The notes: a model not told the origin generated them from the letters alone. A stretch of DNA of 43,322 nucleotides from an uncultured Ruminococcus sp. (GCA_902782445.1 CACZNC010000027.1:1-43322); one strand, 5' to 3'. Counted from the first letter of the stretch, positions 1 through 8,701 are shown. A program made the numbers and translations.

Positions 1-207
1 GGCCACGTCCGCGAAGCCAGCCAATTTCAGAGTTTCGGCGTAGCGTTCCATATCGGCCTCCGACGCGCCTGTGAACATCTTCATGAGCGCGTCTTCCCCG
101 GTGGGCCCTTCCTTATCGTCCGCGAGCATGCATCCGGCATTGTAGATCCCCTCGAGAGCCTCTCCGCCCTCGAACGGCGGGATCAGGGGTGAGAATGGAG
201 CTTCCAT
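1..207 (-). CDS. hypothetical protein, N-terminal part (cut by window edge)
   Basis: An open frame of 69 codons starts at the ATG at 205-207 and runs off the left end of the window. A strong GGAGG lies 5 nt before the ATG and fixes the start. The visible protein begins MEAPFSPLIPPFEGG and continues through a Met/Ala/Asp-rich, soluble-looking segment; there is no signal peptide or membrane segment. I do not recognise the family. It follows the lipid kinase gene by about 20 nt on the same strand, so it is probably the last visible gene of that transcription unit. Confidence 0.6.
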   Translation of the reverse strand, partial: MEAPFSPLIPPFEGGEALEGIYNAGCMLADDKEGPTGEDALMKMFTGASEADMERYAETLKLAGFADVA

Positions 208-228
208 AGCGTCCTCCCATCGTTTGAT

Positions 229-1110
229 TTACAAAAACAGTTCCACCGCGTGTTCTTTCAGAATGATTTCGCCTTTTCGGATCTCTCCGCCGTTTTCCCC
301 GTCGATCGTCCAGGAGACCGCGTCCTCCGTCTCGAAGCGCAGGCTCTTCGTGTGGGCGAAGACGATGAATTCGCTGGACGTGTCCTGCATCAGCACCGCG
401 CCGAGCATCTTCGGATTGTCCGCGGGGTTGTCCGGCCGGCGGATCAGGATGATCTCCATGAGCCCGTCGGACAGGCTGATGTGTTCCCGCATTTTCAGAT
501 CGAATCCCCCGACCCGGCGGGTGTTCGACATCATGCCGTATAGAAAGTCCCCCTCCACGACGCCGCCGTCGTACTCGATCCGCATGGGGATCGGCCGGAT
601 GGAAGGCAGGCTCTTCATGCCCTCGAAGATGTACGCCGACCAGCCGAGGCTCTGTTTCAGGGGCTGCGGGGTGGCGTAGGATGCCTCGGTGAACGCCCCG
701 AACGCCGCGACATAGACGTAGGGACGCCCGTTGAACACGCTGACGTCGATGGGCGTCGCCTCTCCCAGCGCGATCCGTTCGGCGGCCTGGACCGGTTTGC
801 GCGGGATCCCCCAGCTCACGGCGAAATCGTTGGTCGTGCCCGCCGGGATGTACCCGACCTTCGGTTTCCTTCCGAACTCGAGGACGGCGGAAACCGTTTC
901 GTTCAGAGTCCCGTCCCCGCCGGCGCAGACAACGGTATCGAACTGCTCTCCGATGCTTTTCACGGTGTCCTGCGTGTCGTTTTTGCGCTGGGTGACATGG
1001 GTCGTGACCGCGTATCCGCCTTTTTCGAAGCAGTCGATCACGTCGATCAGATGCGGGGTCAGGGCCGAGCGGGCCGTCACCGGATTGATGAGCAGAAGCA
1101 GTTTTTTCAT
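229..1110 (-). CDS. YegS/DagK-family lipid kinase (diacylglycerol kinase-like)
   Basis: A 293-residue protein of the diacylglycerol kinase catalytic family (YegS/DgkB type), which phosphorylates diacylglycerol or a related lipid using ATP at the cytoplasmic membrane face. It opens with MKKLLLLINP, carries the nucleotide-binding GGDGTLNE motif at residues 64-71 and the conserved PAGTTNDFA at about 89-97, followed by the usual beta-sandwich C-terminal domain. Length matches the family (about 290-310). The start ATG overlaps the stop of the upstream esterase gene by 4 nt (ATGA), so the two are translationally coupled. In Firmicutes such enzymes recycle diacylglycerol released during lipoteichoic acid synthesis; the exact lipid substrate here cannot be told from sequence. 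Confidence 0.88.
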   Translation of the reverse strand: MKKLLLLINPVTARSALTPHLIDVIDCFEKGGYAVTTHVTQRKNDTQDTVKSIGEQFDTVVCAGGDGTLNETVSAVLEFGRKPKVGYIPAGTTNDFAVSWGIPRKPVQAAERIALGEATPIDVSVFNGRPYVYVAAFGAFTEASYATPQPLKQSLGWSAYIFEGMKSLPSIRPIPMRIEYDGGVVEGDFLYGMMSNTRRVGGFDLKMREHISLSDGLMEIILIRRPDNPADNPKMLGAVLMQDTSSEFIVFAHTKSLRFETEDAVSWTIDGENGGEIRKGEIILKEHAVELFL

Positions 1111-1847
1111 TCTCCGTCCCTTTCCCGGTCATAGACCGCCAGCGCGTGGGCCGCCTGTTCACCGATGCGTTTCAGGCCGCGGTTGTTGAAGTGTCCCGGT
1201 GCCCCCGGCGTGATCCAGTCGGGATCCAGCGAGAGGGAGGCCGTGATCCGCGAAAGCATGAGAAAATCGGGATCGCACCCGCAGACCGTCTCCTGCGCCG
1301 TCATGATCGCCTCGTCGAATTCGTGTTCCGCCGTGAAATACCCGACGCGGATGATGCCGAAGCGTTCGATCCCGGCGTCCCGTTTCAGAGCGTCCTTGTA
1401 TCGGATCAGCCGCTCGAGATAGACCTCCGTCGGGACGTGCTCAATGGCGTCGGATTCTCCCTGCAGCCAGACATAGTAGATCCGCTCCGGTTTTCCGCCC
1501 GCCGCCCGCTTCGCCCCGAGGGTTTTTTTAAGGGCCGTGCGGTAACGGTCCGTTCCGGGGAGCCATTCGTCGATGCGGGTCGCTCCTTTCGCGGCGTGGA
1601 CGGCGAGTACTTCCCGCCCGGTCTCACCGCGATAGACGCGGCAGAAATCCGGGACCAGCGAGCCGAAGCCCTCCGACGCCCCGTCGAGATCTGGGAGGAT
1701 GCGCTCCCCCGCCGGATGGACGAGGGGGACGATCGAATCCGTGAGGAATTTATATTCCCACACGCCGGGCGCCGCCTCGTTCGGGACCGGGAGCCCCTCC
1801 GTCCGTCCTTCCATATTGCTCTGGCCGCCGAAGATCAACAAATCCAT
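1107..1847 (-). CDS. SGNH-type carbohydrate esterase (CE6 / sialate O-acetylesterase-like)
   Basis: A 246-residue cytoplasmic protein with the GGQSNM motif at residues 7-12 (nucleophile Ser10), WLQGESD at 127-133 and a C-terminal GHFNNRG with the likely catalytic His219. These are the hallmark blocks of the CE6/DUF303 acetylesterase group, related to sialate O-acetylesterases, which remove acetyl groups from sugars. No signal peptide is seen, so it would act on imported acetylated sugars. A GAAAGGAC Shine-Dalgarno precedes the ATG. It lies between a Gfo/Idh oxidoreductase and a lipid kinase, with a hairpin upstream that may separate it from the oxidoreductase. The exact substrate is unknown. 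Confidence 0.78.
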   Translation of the reverse strand: MDLLIFGGQSNMEGRTEGLPVPNEAAPGVWEYKFLTDSIVPLVHPAGERILPDLDGASEGFGSLVPDFCRVYRGETGREVLAVHAAKGATRIDEWLPGTDRYRTALKKTLGAKRAAGGKPERIYYVWLQGESDAIEHVPTEVYLERLIRYKDALKRDAGIERFGIIRVGYFTAEHEFDEAIMTAQETVCGCDPDFLMLSRITASLSLDPDWITPGAPGHFNNRGLKRIGEQAAHALAVYDRERDGE

Positions 1848-1906
1848 TTGATGTCCTTTCCGTGATGAAATCAGCCGCAGTCCGCGGGTCCGGCGAAAAA
1901 CCCGGC

Positions 1907-1938
1907 GGGGGAAGGACCTCTCTTCGGACCCTTCCCCC
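1907..1938. terminator. GC-rich hairpin between oxidoreductase and esterase genes
   Basis: GGGGGAAGGACC pairs with GGACCC/TTCCCCC across a short loop, giving a stem of about 11 bp. On the plus side it is followed by GTCTTTTTG, and on the minus side by GCCGGGTTTTT a few bases away. It could be a partial terminator or processing hairpin inside a minus-strand unit. Confidence 0.5.
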
Positions 1939-1956
1939 GTCTTTTTGTCTCGGGAA

Positions 1957-2958
1957 TCAGAAGAAAATCGTTCTGCCGGTCTCGATGGACTCGTTGCAGG
2001 CCAGCGTCAGTCTCAGGGACTTGACGGCTTCGCTGTAATCCGCGAGGATCCGGGAACGGTCTCCCGTGCGGACCGCGTAGATGAACGCCTCGTCCTGAAT
2101 GCCGGTCTGTTCCTTGCCCCGCTGGTATTCCTTCACGCCGTCCTTGTCGGTGATCTTGAGCCAGCTGCGGAGGCCGTATTCGAGGACCGCGTCCTTGCAA
2201 TAGATGTTCATGCCGCTCTGCATCCCCGCGGGACCTCTCTGGTAGCAGGCCGTGAAGATCGTGGCGACGACGCCGCTCTTGAACTTGATGACCGCGGAGG
2301 AATAGTCGTGGACGTTATAGCCGGGAACGCCGTATTCCTCGGGATTGACGATGCCGCGGGCTCCGGCGCAGTTGACGTAAAGCGGTTCGCCGAAGAGATA
2401 GAGGGCCTGGTCGAAGAGGTGGATGTTCTGCTCCACGACCTGACCGCCGGAGGTCTCCATCTGTCTCCACCACCACACGCCGGGGATGCCGCCGTACCAT
2501 GCCGCGGTGACGAGACCGACCTGCTTGTCCTGAATGTAGTCCTTCATGATCTGGGTCAGGTTCTGGTATCTGTCCTGGAAGCCCGCCGCGGTGATGAGGT
2601 CCTTTTCCTTGATCTTCTTCTCGATCTTTTCCGCCGTTGCCATGTCGAGGGCGACCGGCTTTTCGATCAGGAACGGGATGCCCTTGTCGATGATGGCGGG
2701 TTCGATGTCGCCGTGGACGTGGGGGGGAACCGCCATGAAGATGGCATCGGGCTTGGTTTTCTCAAGGAGCTCGCGGTAGTCGCGGAAAATCTTCCCCTCG
2801 GGATCGGTCTTCGTTCTGTCCGCGTAGCCGTAGGCGCGGGATTCGTCGATGTCGCAGAAGCCGACGTATTCGATGTTGTCGAGATTCTCCATGCACTTCT
2901 GCACATGGGCGCCGTTGCGTCCGCCGCAGCCGATGAATGCAACCTTCGTTGTAGCCAT
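1957..2958 (-). CDS. Gfo/Idh/MocA-family oxidoreductase
   Basis: A 333-residue NAD(P)-dependent sugar or inositol dehydrogenase-like protein. The N-terminal Rossmann fold shows FIGCGGRNGAH (about residues 8-18), and the family signature EKP is at 99-101 (FLIEKPVALDM). The C-terminal half has the alpha/beta substrate domain with the GGQVVEQNIHLFDQALYLFG block, which holds the His expected near the active site. Family members oxidise or reduce sugars, sugar acids and cyclitols; the substrate is not readable here. A GGAG site precedes the ATG and a consensus promoter lies about 125 bp upstream, leaving a GC-rich leader of about 115 nt. Confidence 0.85.
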   Translation of the reverse strand: MATTKVAFIGCGGRNGAHVQKCMENLDNIEYVGFCDIDESRAYGYADRTKTDPEGKIFRDYRELLEKTKPDAIFMAVPPHVHGDIEPAIIDKGIPFLIEKPVALDMATAEKIEKKIKEKDLITAAGFQDRYQNLTQIMKDYIQDKQVGLVTAAWYGGIPGVWWWRQMETSGGQVVEQNIHLFDQALYLFGEPLYVNCAGARGIVNPEEYGVPGYNVHDYSSAVIKFKSGVVATIFTACYQRGPAGMQSGMNIYCKDAVLEYGLRSWLKITDKDGVKEYQRGKEQTGIQDEAFIYAVRTGDRSRILADYSEAVKSLRLTLACNESIETGRTIFF

Positions 2959-3081
2959 AACAATCTCCGTTTCTCCGTCCGAAGAAAATCCGGGAACCCC
3001 GCCGGACGGGTGAGTTCCGGGGTCCCCGCGCCTGTTCGACGGCTTCGCTTCCGTCCGGCCGGCGCCTGCCCGCTTTCAATC

Positions 3082-3110
3082 ATTATAGCAATATGTACAC
3101 ACAAAGTCAA
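3082..3110 (-). promoter_or_regulatory. sigma-A promoter for the Gfo/Idh gene
   Basis: On the minus strand TTGACT (3110-3105) and TATAAT (3087-3082) are separated by 17 bp. It precedes the oxidoreductase gene at 2958 with a leader of about 115 nt. Confidence 0.75.
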
Positions 3111-3137
3111 GTTTTTCCCGGAGATTTCGGAAAAATA

Positions 3138-3710
3138 TCATGAGGTCAGGGCAGCGGATCCGGTTGACTCCACGGCCACGATCCCGGCATGTGGTGTCGG
3201 CCAGGTCATTTCCCGGTTGGTGAAGGGGATCCCGCTCTCATGGCAGAGGATGACGTTGATGACTCCCGCGTGGGTGACGAGAAGCGTGTCCCCGTGGAGT
3301 CCTTCCGTGTCCCGCCGGAATTCTGCCCACGCCGCCTCGATCCGGTCCCGGAACGCCCGCGGACTCTCCCCGCCTGGATAGGGCTCGTCGAAATCCAGCG
3401 CGGCGAAGAAGATCCCGGGGTATTTCTCCCGCGCTTCCGCCTTTTGCATCCCGGCCAGTCTGCCGTTGTTCGTCTCCCGGAATCCCGGAACCGGAAGGAC
3501 GGGCAGGCCGAATTCCCGCGCGGCGATCTCTGCCGTCTCCCAGGCCCGGGGCAGATCGCTCGCGTAGATCCGCCGGATCCCGGGGAAATCCCGGCGCAGT
3601 TTTTCCGCCGCTTCTTCCGCCTGCCGTCTTCCCTCCTCCGTCAGCCCGGCGTCGCTCCATCCTCCGAGCCGGTCCGGGTCGTCCTGTCCGTGGCGCATGA
3701 GCACGATCAT
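3138..3710 (-). CDS. histidine phosphatase family protein (phosphoglycerate mutase-like)
   Basis: A 190-residue protein starting MIVLMRHGQDD. The RHG triad at residues 6-8 gives the phospho-accepting histidine, a second conserved His lies in LLVTHAGVI near the C terminus, and LTEEGRRQAEE is the usual helix after the motif. This group includes cobalamin alpha-ribazole phosphatases and broad phosphatases, so the physiological substrate is open. I chose the ATG at 3708-3710 because GGAGGG lies 7 nt upstream; an earlier ATG in frame would add eight residues before the conserved start. It sits after rpsU, beyond a terminator, with no clear promoter of its own. Confidence 0.85.
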   Translation of the reverse strand: MIVLMRHGQDDPDRLGGWSDAGLTEEGRRQAEEAAEKLRRDFPGIRRIYASDLPRAWETAEIAAREFGLPVLPVPGFRETNNGRLAGMQKAEAREKYPGIFFAALDFDEPYPGGESPRAFRDRIEAAWAEFRRDTEGLHGDTLLVTHAGVINVILCHESGIPFTNREMTWPTPHAGIVAVESTGSAALTS

Positions 3711-3730
3711 TCCATAGCCCTCCCGAAAAT

Positions 3731-3762
3731 GCAAAAAGAAAACCGGATCACACGGACCCGGT
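3731..3762 (-). terminator. Rho-independent terminator after rpsU
   Basis: Minus strand: ACCGGGTC pairs with GATCCGGT (one G-U pair) over a 5-nt loop and is followed by TTTTCTTTTT. It ends the rpsU transcript before the phosphatase gene. Confidence 0.75.
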
Positions 3763-3795
3763 CTCCCGATGTTTGTCTGAATGAAAGCCGTCCGA

Positions 3796-3972
3796 TTATT
3801 TGTACTTGCGCTTTCTGGCTGCTTCGGACTTCTTTTTTCTCTTGACGCTGGGCTTCTCGTAAGCTTCTCTCTTACGGAGCTCGGCCTGAATACCGGAACG
3901 CTGGCACTGTCTCTTAAACCGACGAAGCGCGCTGTCCAGGGATTCGCCTTCTTTGACTCTGATTTCCGCCAC
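3796..3972 (-). CDS. rpsU: 30S ribosomal protein S21
   Basis: A 58-residue basic protein reading (V/M)[22 protein letters not shown] and ending RKRKYK, a full-length bS21 with the conserved N-terminal strand and the Arg/Lys-rich C-terminal helix. It joins the 30S platform near the anti-Shine-Dalgarno end of 16S rRNA. The start codon is GTG at 3970-3972, preceded by GGGAGGGA about 6 nt away. It has its own consensus promoter at 4031-4059 and a terminator at 3731-3762, so it can be a single-gene transcript downstream of leuS. Confidence 0.95.
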   Translation of the reverse strand: MAEIRVKEGESLDSALRRFKRQCQRSGIQAELRKREAYEKPSVKRKKKSEAARKRKYK

Positions 3973-4030
3973 TCTATATCCCTCCCTTCGCTCTGAGCAA
4001 AGGCAACTTTCTATCGTTTACCTCTCAGAG

Positions 4031-4059
4031 ATTATACACGATCGGCGCGCGGTTGTCAA
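4031..4059 (-). promoter_or_regulatory. consensus sigma-A promoter for rpsU
   Basis: Minus strand TTGACA (4059-4054) and TATAAT (4036-4031) with a 17-bp spacer, both boxes perfect. A leader of about 50 nt precedes the rpsU GTG. Confidence 0.85.
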
Positions 4060-4093
4060 GATGTTTTTCCGAATTTCACCGGAGAATCCCGGA

Positions 4094-6493
4094 TTATTTT
4101 GCCACGATGTTGACGATCCGCCCGGGGACGTAGATCTCCTTGACGATGCTCTTCCCGGCGAGCAGGGGCGCGATCTTCGGATCCGCCTTGGCCGCGGCGA
4201 TGGCGTCGTCCTTCGAAATGTCCTTCGGGACGAGGATGGTGCCCTTCAGCTTGCCGCCGATCTGGACCGCGATCTCGATCTCGTCGTCCACCGTCTTCGC
4301 CTCATCCCATTCCGGCCACGGAGCGAGGGAGAGGAAGCCTCGCCCTCCGATGTTCTCCCAGATCTCTTCGGTCAGGTGGGGCGCGAAGGGATTGAGGAGC
4401 TTGATGAAGTCGACCAGCTGATCCTTTGTGAGGCTTCCCTGATCCGCGATATCGTTGAGCAGGGTCATGAGAGCCGCGATGGCCGTGTTGAACTTCATCT
4501 CGTCGATATCCTCGGAGACCTTCTTCACGGTCTTGTGGAAGGCGGTCTCGAGCTTCGGGTTTTCCTTGCCGGAGACCATCTCGGGCAGGGAGGCCACCCG
4601 GTCGAGGAACCGCTTGCACCCCTTGACGGAGCTGTCGTTCCACGGGGCGGCGGAGCCGTAGTCGCCCATGAAGAGGACGTAGACCCGCAGAACGTCCGCG
4701 CCGTAGACGTCCACCACGTCGTTCGGATCCACCACGTTGCCCTTGGATTTCGACATCTTGTCGCCGTCCGGGCCGAGGATCAGTCCCTGCGCCGTTCTCT
4801 TGGCGTAAGGCTCTTCGCAGGGGACCGCGCCGATATCGTACAGGAACCGGTGCCAGAACCGGGAGTAAATCATGTGGCGGGTGACGTGCTCCATGCCGCC
4901 GTTGTACCAGTCGACGGGCATCCAGTAGTCGAGGGCTTCCTTCGAGGCCAGCGCGTCCGGGTTATGCGGATCGGTGTAGCGGAGGAAGTACCAGGAGGAA
5001 CCGGCCCACTGAGGCATGGTGTCCGTTTCGCGCTTCGCCGGGCCGCCGCACTTCGGGCAGGAGCAGTTGACGAAGGAGTCGATCTTAGCGAGCGGACTTT
5101 CCCCTCCCTCGCCGGGCTCGAAGTTCTCGACCGGGGGCAGTTTCAGGGGGAGTTCCTCGTAGGGGACGCCCACCATGCCGCACTTCGGGCAGTGCACGAT
5201 CGGGATCGGTTCGCCCCAGTAGCGCTGACGGTTGAAGGCCCAGTCCTTCATCTTGTACTGGACGCCCTTTTCGCCGATGCCCTTTTCGGAGAGGAAGGCA
5301 ATCATCTTCGCGATGGCTTCCTTCTTGGTCTCGATCCCGTTGAGGAAGCCGGAGTTTATCATTTCGCCGTCGCCGGTGTAGGCTTCCTTCGAAATATCGC
5401 CGCCCTTGATGACTTCGACGATGTCGATGCCGAACTTCTTCGCGAATTCGTAGTCGCGTTCGTCGTGAGCCGGGACCGCCATGATCGCGCCGGTGCCGTA
5501 GCCCATCATGACGTAGTCGGAAATGTAGATCGGGATCTCTTTGCCGTTGGCGGGGTTGATTGCTGCGATGCCTTCGATGCGCACTCCCGTCTTGTCCTTC
5601 GTGAGCTGGGTCCGCTCGAATTCGGTCTTCTTCGCGCACTCCTCCCGGTAGGCGTCGAGGGCGTCGATGTTCGAGATCCGGTCTCTGTATTTCTCGATCA
5701 CGGGATGCTCGGGCGCGATGACCATGAAGGTCACGCCGAACATGGTGTCGGGGCGGGTGGTGTAGATCCTGAGCGATTCGTCGCATCCGGTGAGCCTGAA
5801 GTCCGCGAACGCGCCTTCGGAACGGCCGATCCAGTTCTCCTGCATGGCCTTGACGTTCGCGGGATAATCCACCTTCGCGAGCCCTTCGAGGAGCTTGTCG
5901 GCGTATGCGGTGATGCGGAGATACCAAACGTCCTTCGACTTCTGGATCACTTCGCTGTGGCAGATATCGCATTTGCCGCCCTGGGAATCCTCGTTGGAGA
6001 GGACGACTTGGCAGTGGGGGCAGTAGTTGACGAGGGTGGTGGCGCGGAAGACGAGTCCGGCGTCGAACATCTTGCGGAAGATCCACTGGGTCCACTTGTA
6101 GTAGTCCTCGTCGGTGGTGTCCACCGTGCGGGACCAGTCGAAAGAGAATCCGACCCGTTTCAGCTGGGACGTGAACTTGCGGATGTTCTTGTCCGTCACG
6201 ATCCGCGGGTGGGTGTTGGTCTTCACGGCGTAGTTTTCCGTCGGGAGGCCGAACGCGTCGAAACCGATGGGGAACAGGACGTTATAGCCCTGCATCCGGC
6301 GTTTGCGGGAAATGACCTCGAGCCCGGAATAGGCCTTGATGTGGCCGACGTGCATCCCCGCTCCGCTCGGATAGGGAAATTCCACGAGGGCGTAGAACTT
6401 CTTCTTCGAACGGTCCTCCGAGGCGCGGAAGATCCCGGCCTCTTCCCATCTGTCCTGCCATTTCTTCTCGATGGCGGCAAAATCGTATTTCAT
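4094..6493 (-). CDS. leuS: leucyl-tRNA synthetase
   Basis: A 799-residue class Ia aminoacyl-tRNA synthetase that charges tRNA-Leu in the cytoplasm. The HIGH-type motif appears as HVGH at residues 48-51 and KMSKS at about residue 578. The zinc-like CPHCQ/CDIC cluster, the CP1 editing domain (TTRPDTMFG block) and the C-terminal anticodon-binding domain are all present. Length fits bacterial LeuRS (800-870). The gene starts at the ATG at 6491-6493, with a somewhat distant AAGGA. Upstream lies a copy of the dispersed structured repeat, not a T-box: no T-box AGGGTGGNACCGCG sequence is visible. Confidence 0.97.
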   Translation of the reverse strand: MKYDFAAIEKKWQDRWEEAGIFRASEDRSKKKFYALVEFPYPSGAGMHVGHIKAYSGLEVISRKRRMQGYNVLFPIGFDAFGLPTENYAVKTNTHPRIVTDKNIRKFTSQLKRVGFSFDWSRTVDTTDEDYYKWTQWIFRKMFDAGLVFRATTLVNYCPHCQVVLSNEDSQGGKCDICHSEVIQKSKDVWYLRITAYADKLLEGLAKVDYPANVKAMQENWIGRSEGAFADFRLTGCDESLRIYTTRPDTMFGVTFMVIAPEHPVIEKYRDRISNIDALDAYREECAKKTEFERTQLTKDKTGVRIEGIAAINPANGKEIPIYISDYVMMGYGTGAIMAVPAHDERDYEFAKKFGIDIVEVIKGGDISKEAYTGDGEMINSGFLNGIETKKEAIAKMIAFLSEKGIGEKGVQYKMKDWAFNRQRYWGEPIPIVHCPKCGMVGVPYEELPLKLPPVENFEPGEGGESPLAKIDSFVNCSCPKCGGPAKRETDTMPQWAGSSWYFLRYTDPHNPDALASKEALDYWMPVDWYNGGMEHVTRHMIYSRFWHRFLYDIGAVPCEEPYAKRTAQGLILGPDGDKMSKSKGNVVDPNDVVDVYGADVLRVYVLFMGDYGSAAPWNDSSVKGCKRFLDRVASLPEMVSGKENPKLETAFHKTVKKVSEDIDEMKFNTAIAALMTLLNDIADQGSLTKDQLVDFIKLLNPFAPHLTEEIWENIGGRGFLSLAPWPEWDEAKTVDDEIEIAVQIGGKLKGTILVPKDISKDDAIAAAKADPKIAPLLAGKSIVKEIYVPGRIVNIVAK

Positions 6494-6544
6494 GGCTGAT
6501 CTGACTTCCTTACAACATATTTTTCCTTACGAACATCGTTCACG

Positions 6545-6751
6545 AAAGCGGACTTTATGGGTTTTGATCGCTCCCCGTAGAATGCGAACAATCTCTGATT
6601 GTGAGCTCTCGAACGATAACTCTGATAAGGTTGGATGACTATATTGGTGTGTCGGAAACAAGCTAAACGAAATTGTGTGAGTATTTTCCAACCCCAATCG
6701 AAATTTCTTGCCAGGCCTCTTTTTCAAAGAAGCCGCGTCTCCCCTATCTGT
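6545..6751 (-). repeat. dispersed structured repeat, copy 1
   Basis: One of three related intergenic elements (others at 34602-34990 and 43113-43322). On the minus strand it begins within a few bases of the rsfS stop and ends about 50 nt before leuS. It contains the shared block ACGCGGCTTCTT. Hairpin 1 is a 9-bp stem, GGCTTCTTT/AAAGAGGCC (6734-6714). The conserved CACACCAAT and CCAACC blocks follow, then a second terminal hairpin ACAATC-AGA-GATTGT (6602-6588) and the tail TTCGCATTCTAC...AACCCATA. GGTTGG/CCAACC (6693-6688 with 6634-6629) could close a central domain. It lies in the same orientation as the flanking genes, so it would be transcribed in the leuS leader or rsfS trailer. Confidence 0.8.
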
Positions 6752-7168
6752 TCAGTCCTCGGTGATCAGGTCGGAGATATCGTGCTCCGTCGTGTCCTGA
6801 TAGAGCTTTTCGAGGTTATAGAATTCGCGGCTTTCCGTGTTGAACAGATGAACGATCACGGCGCCGAAATCTTCGAGCACCCACGATCCGGTGTCGGCCC
6901 CTTCGACGTGGTGGGGCTTGATGCCGTAGGGCTCCAGCTTGAATTCGATTTCGTCGGCCAGAGCGCGGATCTGCGTCCGGGAGGAGCCGGTGGCAATGAC
7001 GAAATAATCGGCGATGACGGTCCTGTCCTCCACGTGAAGGAGCCGGATGTCGCGGGCTTTCTTCGCGTCGAGGATGGAAACCACGAATCTCGCGAAGGTC
7101 TCGGGGTTGGTGAGCTGTTCCGGCGTGAGGGTCTCTTCGATCGGCAGCTTGGCGGTCTCGTTGTCCAT
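6752..7168 (-). CDS. rsfS: ribosome silencing factor RsfS
   Basis: A 138-residue protein of the RsfS/Iojap family, which binds uL14 on the 50S subunit and blocks subunit joining when nutrients are short. After a 25-residue N-terminal extension the core starts at FARFVVSILDAKKARDI and continues with the conserved ADYFVIATGSSRTQIRALADEI, the GIKPHHVEG segment and WVLEDFGAVIVHLF. The family is usually 105-120 residues, so the N-terminal tail is somewhat long. It ends the yhbY-nadD-yqeK-LCP-rsfS series, a conserved Firmicutes order. Confidence 0.93.
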   Translation of the reverse strand: MDNETAKLPIEETLTPEQLTNPETFARFVVSILDAKKARDIRLLHVEDRTVIADYFVIATGSSRTQIRALADEIEFKLEPYGIKPHHVEGADTGSWVLEDFGAVIVHLFNTESREFYNLEKLYQDTTEHDISDLITED

Positions 7169-7198
7169 AGGGTCCTCCTTATATTTTTTTCGTTCGCC

Positions 7199-8701
7199 TT
7201 ACGGCATGAACGGAATGGCGATGGAATCCTCCGCGATCTCGTCGGCCGTATATTCGGACGTATAGGCGTAGTTCGCGGGCGCGTAATAGATGTCCGTGTA
7301 GATCGGGTAATTGTAGCAGAAGGTCCAGTTCTTGTCGAAGAAGCTGTCCTCGATCATGCGGTCGTAGATGTTGAAATAATCGTTGATGATCTGAAGGGTG
7401 GCGGCGCGGTTGACGACGTAGTGGGCGTTCCAGCTCTCGTTCGCCATGTCTCCGGGCACGGTGAGCATCGTCACGTTCGACATGCCGATGTTCATGAACG
7501 CCCGGGAGAAGTAGACGAGATCGGACACTGTCATATCCGTGGTGACGTTCGCGAGGACGACCTGGGCGAGATCCGTGATCTTGCCGACGTCCATGTTCTT
7601 GAGCAGGGTGACGACCTTCTGGTAGAGGGCGGTGAGGAAGATCTTCTGGGCGTTGACGCGTCCGAGGTCCGCCTGCACGTAGCCGGAACGGAAGCGGACG
7701 AAGCCCTCGGCGTTCTTGCCGTCCAGCTCCACCCAGCCCGCGGGGATGTCAATATAGAGATCCTGCTCCGGGTCCTCATATTTCATGCGATCCGGTACGA
7801 ACACGGCGATGGGGCCGACGGAATCGACGATCTTCGGGAAGCCTTCCAGGTCGACGAGCACGGTGTAGTGGATCTTGATGCAGAGGCTCCGCTCGAGGAT
7901 CCGCGCGTAGTCGGAGAGAGCGGTCATATAGGGGTCGCTGTACCCCTGATGGGAGTAGATGTTGACAAGGGACGCGTACTGGGCGTTGATCTTGTCGGTG
8001 TTGACACCCGTGGTGATCAGCGTGTCCCGGGGGATCTGCATGACGGACATCCTCCCCTCGCCGGCGTTGACGTTGACGATCATGGTGATGTCGGCCAGCT
8101 TCGCCTGCTTGTCCATGCCGACGACGAGGATGTTGTAGTCGTTCTCCTTCGCGTTCCACTTGCTGGTGACGGCGGGTGTGATCTTCGGGGCCTCCGTTTC
8201 GGCTTCCTTCCCGGGATCCTCGGAGGGATTTTCAAAAGGCGGCACATCCTTTGTCGGATCGTCCGTCACGTTCTCGCCCGTGCCCTCGTTGTAGTGGAGG
8301 GGCGGGCCGGCGTTGGGATCGTCCGTGCGGATGGGTTCCGCGTCGAAGGGGAGCGGATCGTCGACCTTCGCCTGCGGGGGCTTATAGAACAGGATCCACG
8401 AGGCCGTGACGATGACCGCCGTATAGAGGATGAAGACGACGGCGATCAGGGCGATCTGCGATTTTGTCAGCCGGGTGTTCTTCTTCCTCGCTTTGTTCTT
8501 CTTTTTCGAGCGGTCCTTCTCCTCCCCGTCCTCCTCTCCGTCGTCGGCGGCCATGTGTTCGGCGTCGCCGTCGGGATAGTACAGGGAAATATCGTCGTCC
8601 GCATCTTCGTAACCGGTTTCCGAAGGATCCCGGAAATCTTCTTTTTCCTTTTCGTCGACGGGATCCGTCGGACGCTTTTCTTCCATTTCTTCGTTCTTCA
8701 T
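7199..8701 (-). CDS. LytR-CpsA-Psr (LCP) family cell-wall polymer transferase
   Basis: A 500-residue membrane protein. An acidic and then Lys-rich cytoplasmic N terminus (residues 1-82) leads into one transmembrane segment at about 84-106 (IALIAVVFILYTAVIVTASWILF). A low-complexity Pro/Asp/Glu linker follows, then the extracytoplasmic LCP domain with YNILVVGMDKQAKLADITMIV and MSVMQIPRDTLI. LCP enzymes transfer anionic glycopolymers such as teichoic acids from lipid carriers to peptidoglycan. It overlaps yqeK by 4 nt at its start. An LCP gene between yqeK and rsfS is common in Clostridia. Confidence 0.9.
   Translation of the reverse strand: MKNEEMEEKRPTDPVDEKEKEDFRDPSETGYEDADDDISLYYPDGDAEHMAADDGEEDGEEKDRSKKKNKARKKNTRLTKSQIALIAVVFILYTAVIVTASWILFYKPPQAKVDDPLPFDAEPIRTDDPNAGPPLHYNEGTGENVTDDPTKDVPPFENPSEDPGKEAETEAPKITPAVTSKWNAKENDYNILVVGMDKQAKLADITMIVNVNAGEGRMSVMQIPRDTLITTGVNTDKINAQYASLVNIYSHQGYSDPYMTALSDYARILERSLCIKIHYTVLVDLEGFPKIVDSVGPIAVFVPDRMKYEDPEQDLYIDIPAGWVELDGKNAEGFVRFRSGYVQADLGRVNAQKIFLTALYQKVVTLLKNMDVGKITDLAQVVLANVTTDMTVSDLVYFSRAFMNIGMSNVTMLTVPGDMANESWNAHYVVNRAATLQIINDYFNIYDRMIEDSFFDKNWTFCYNYPIYTDIYYAPANYAYTSEYTADEIAEDSIAIPFMP

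Noticed and set aside
3953..6499. 848-codon open frame on the plus strand across leuS
   Set aside because: It is the antisense shadow of leuS in a GC-rich genome; no Shine-Dalgarno and no recognisable domain, while the minus strand codes for full LeuRS motifs.
6494..6751. T-box riboswitch before leuS
   Set aside because: No T-box sequence, no specifier-loop layout and no terminator are visible; the region matches the dispersed repeat instead.
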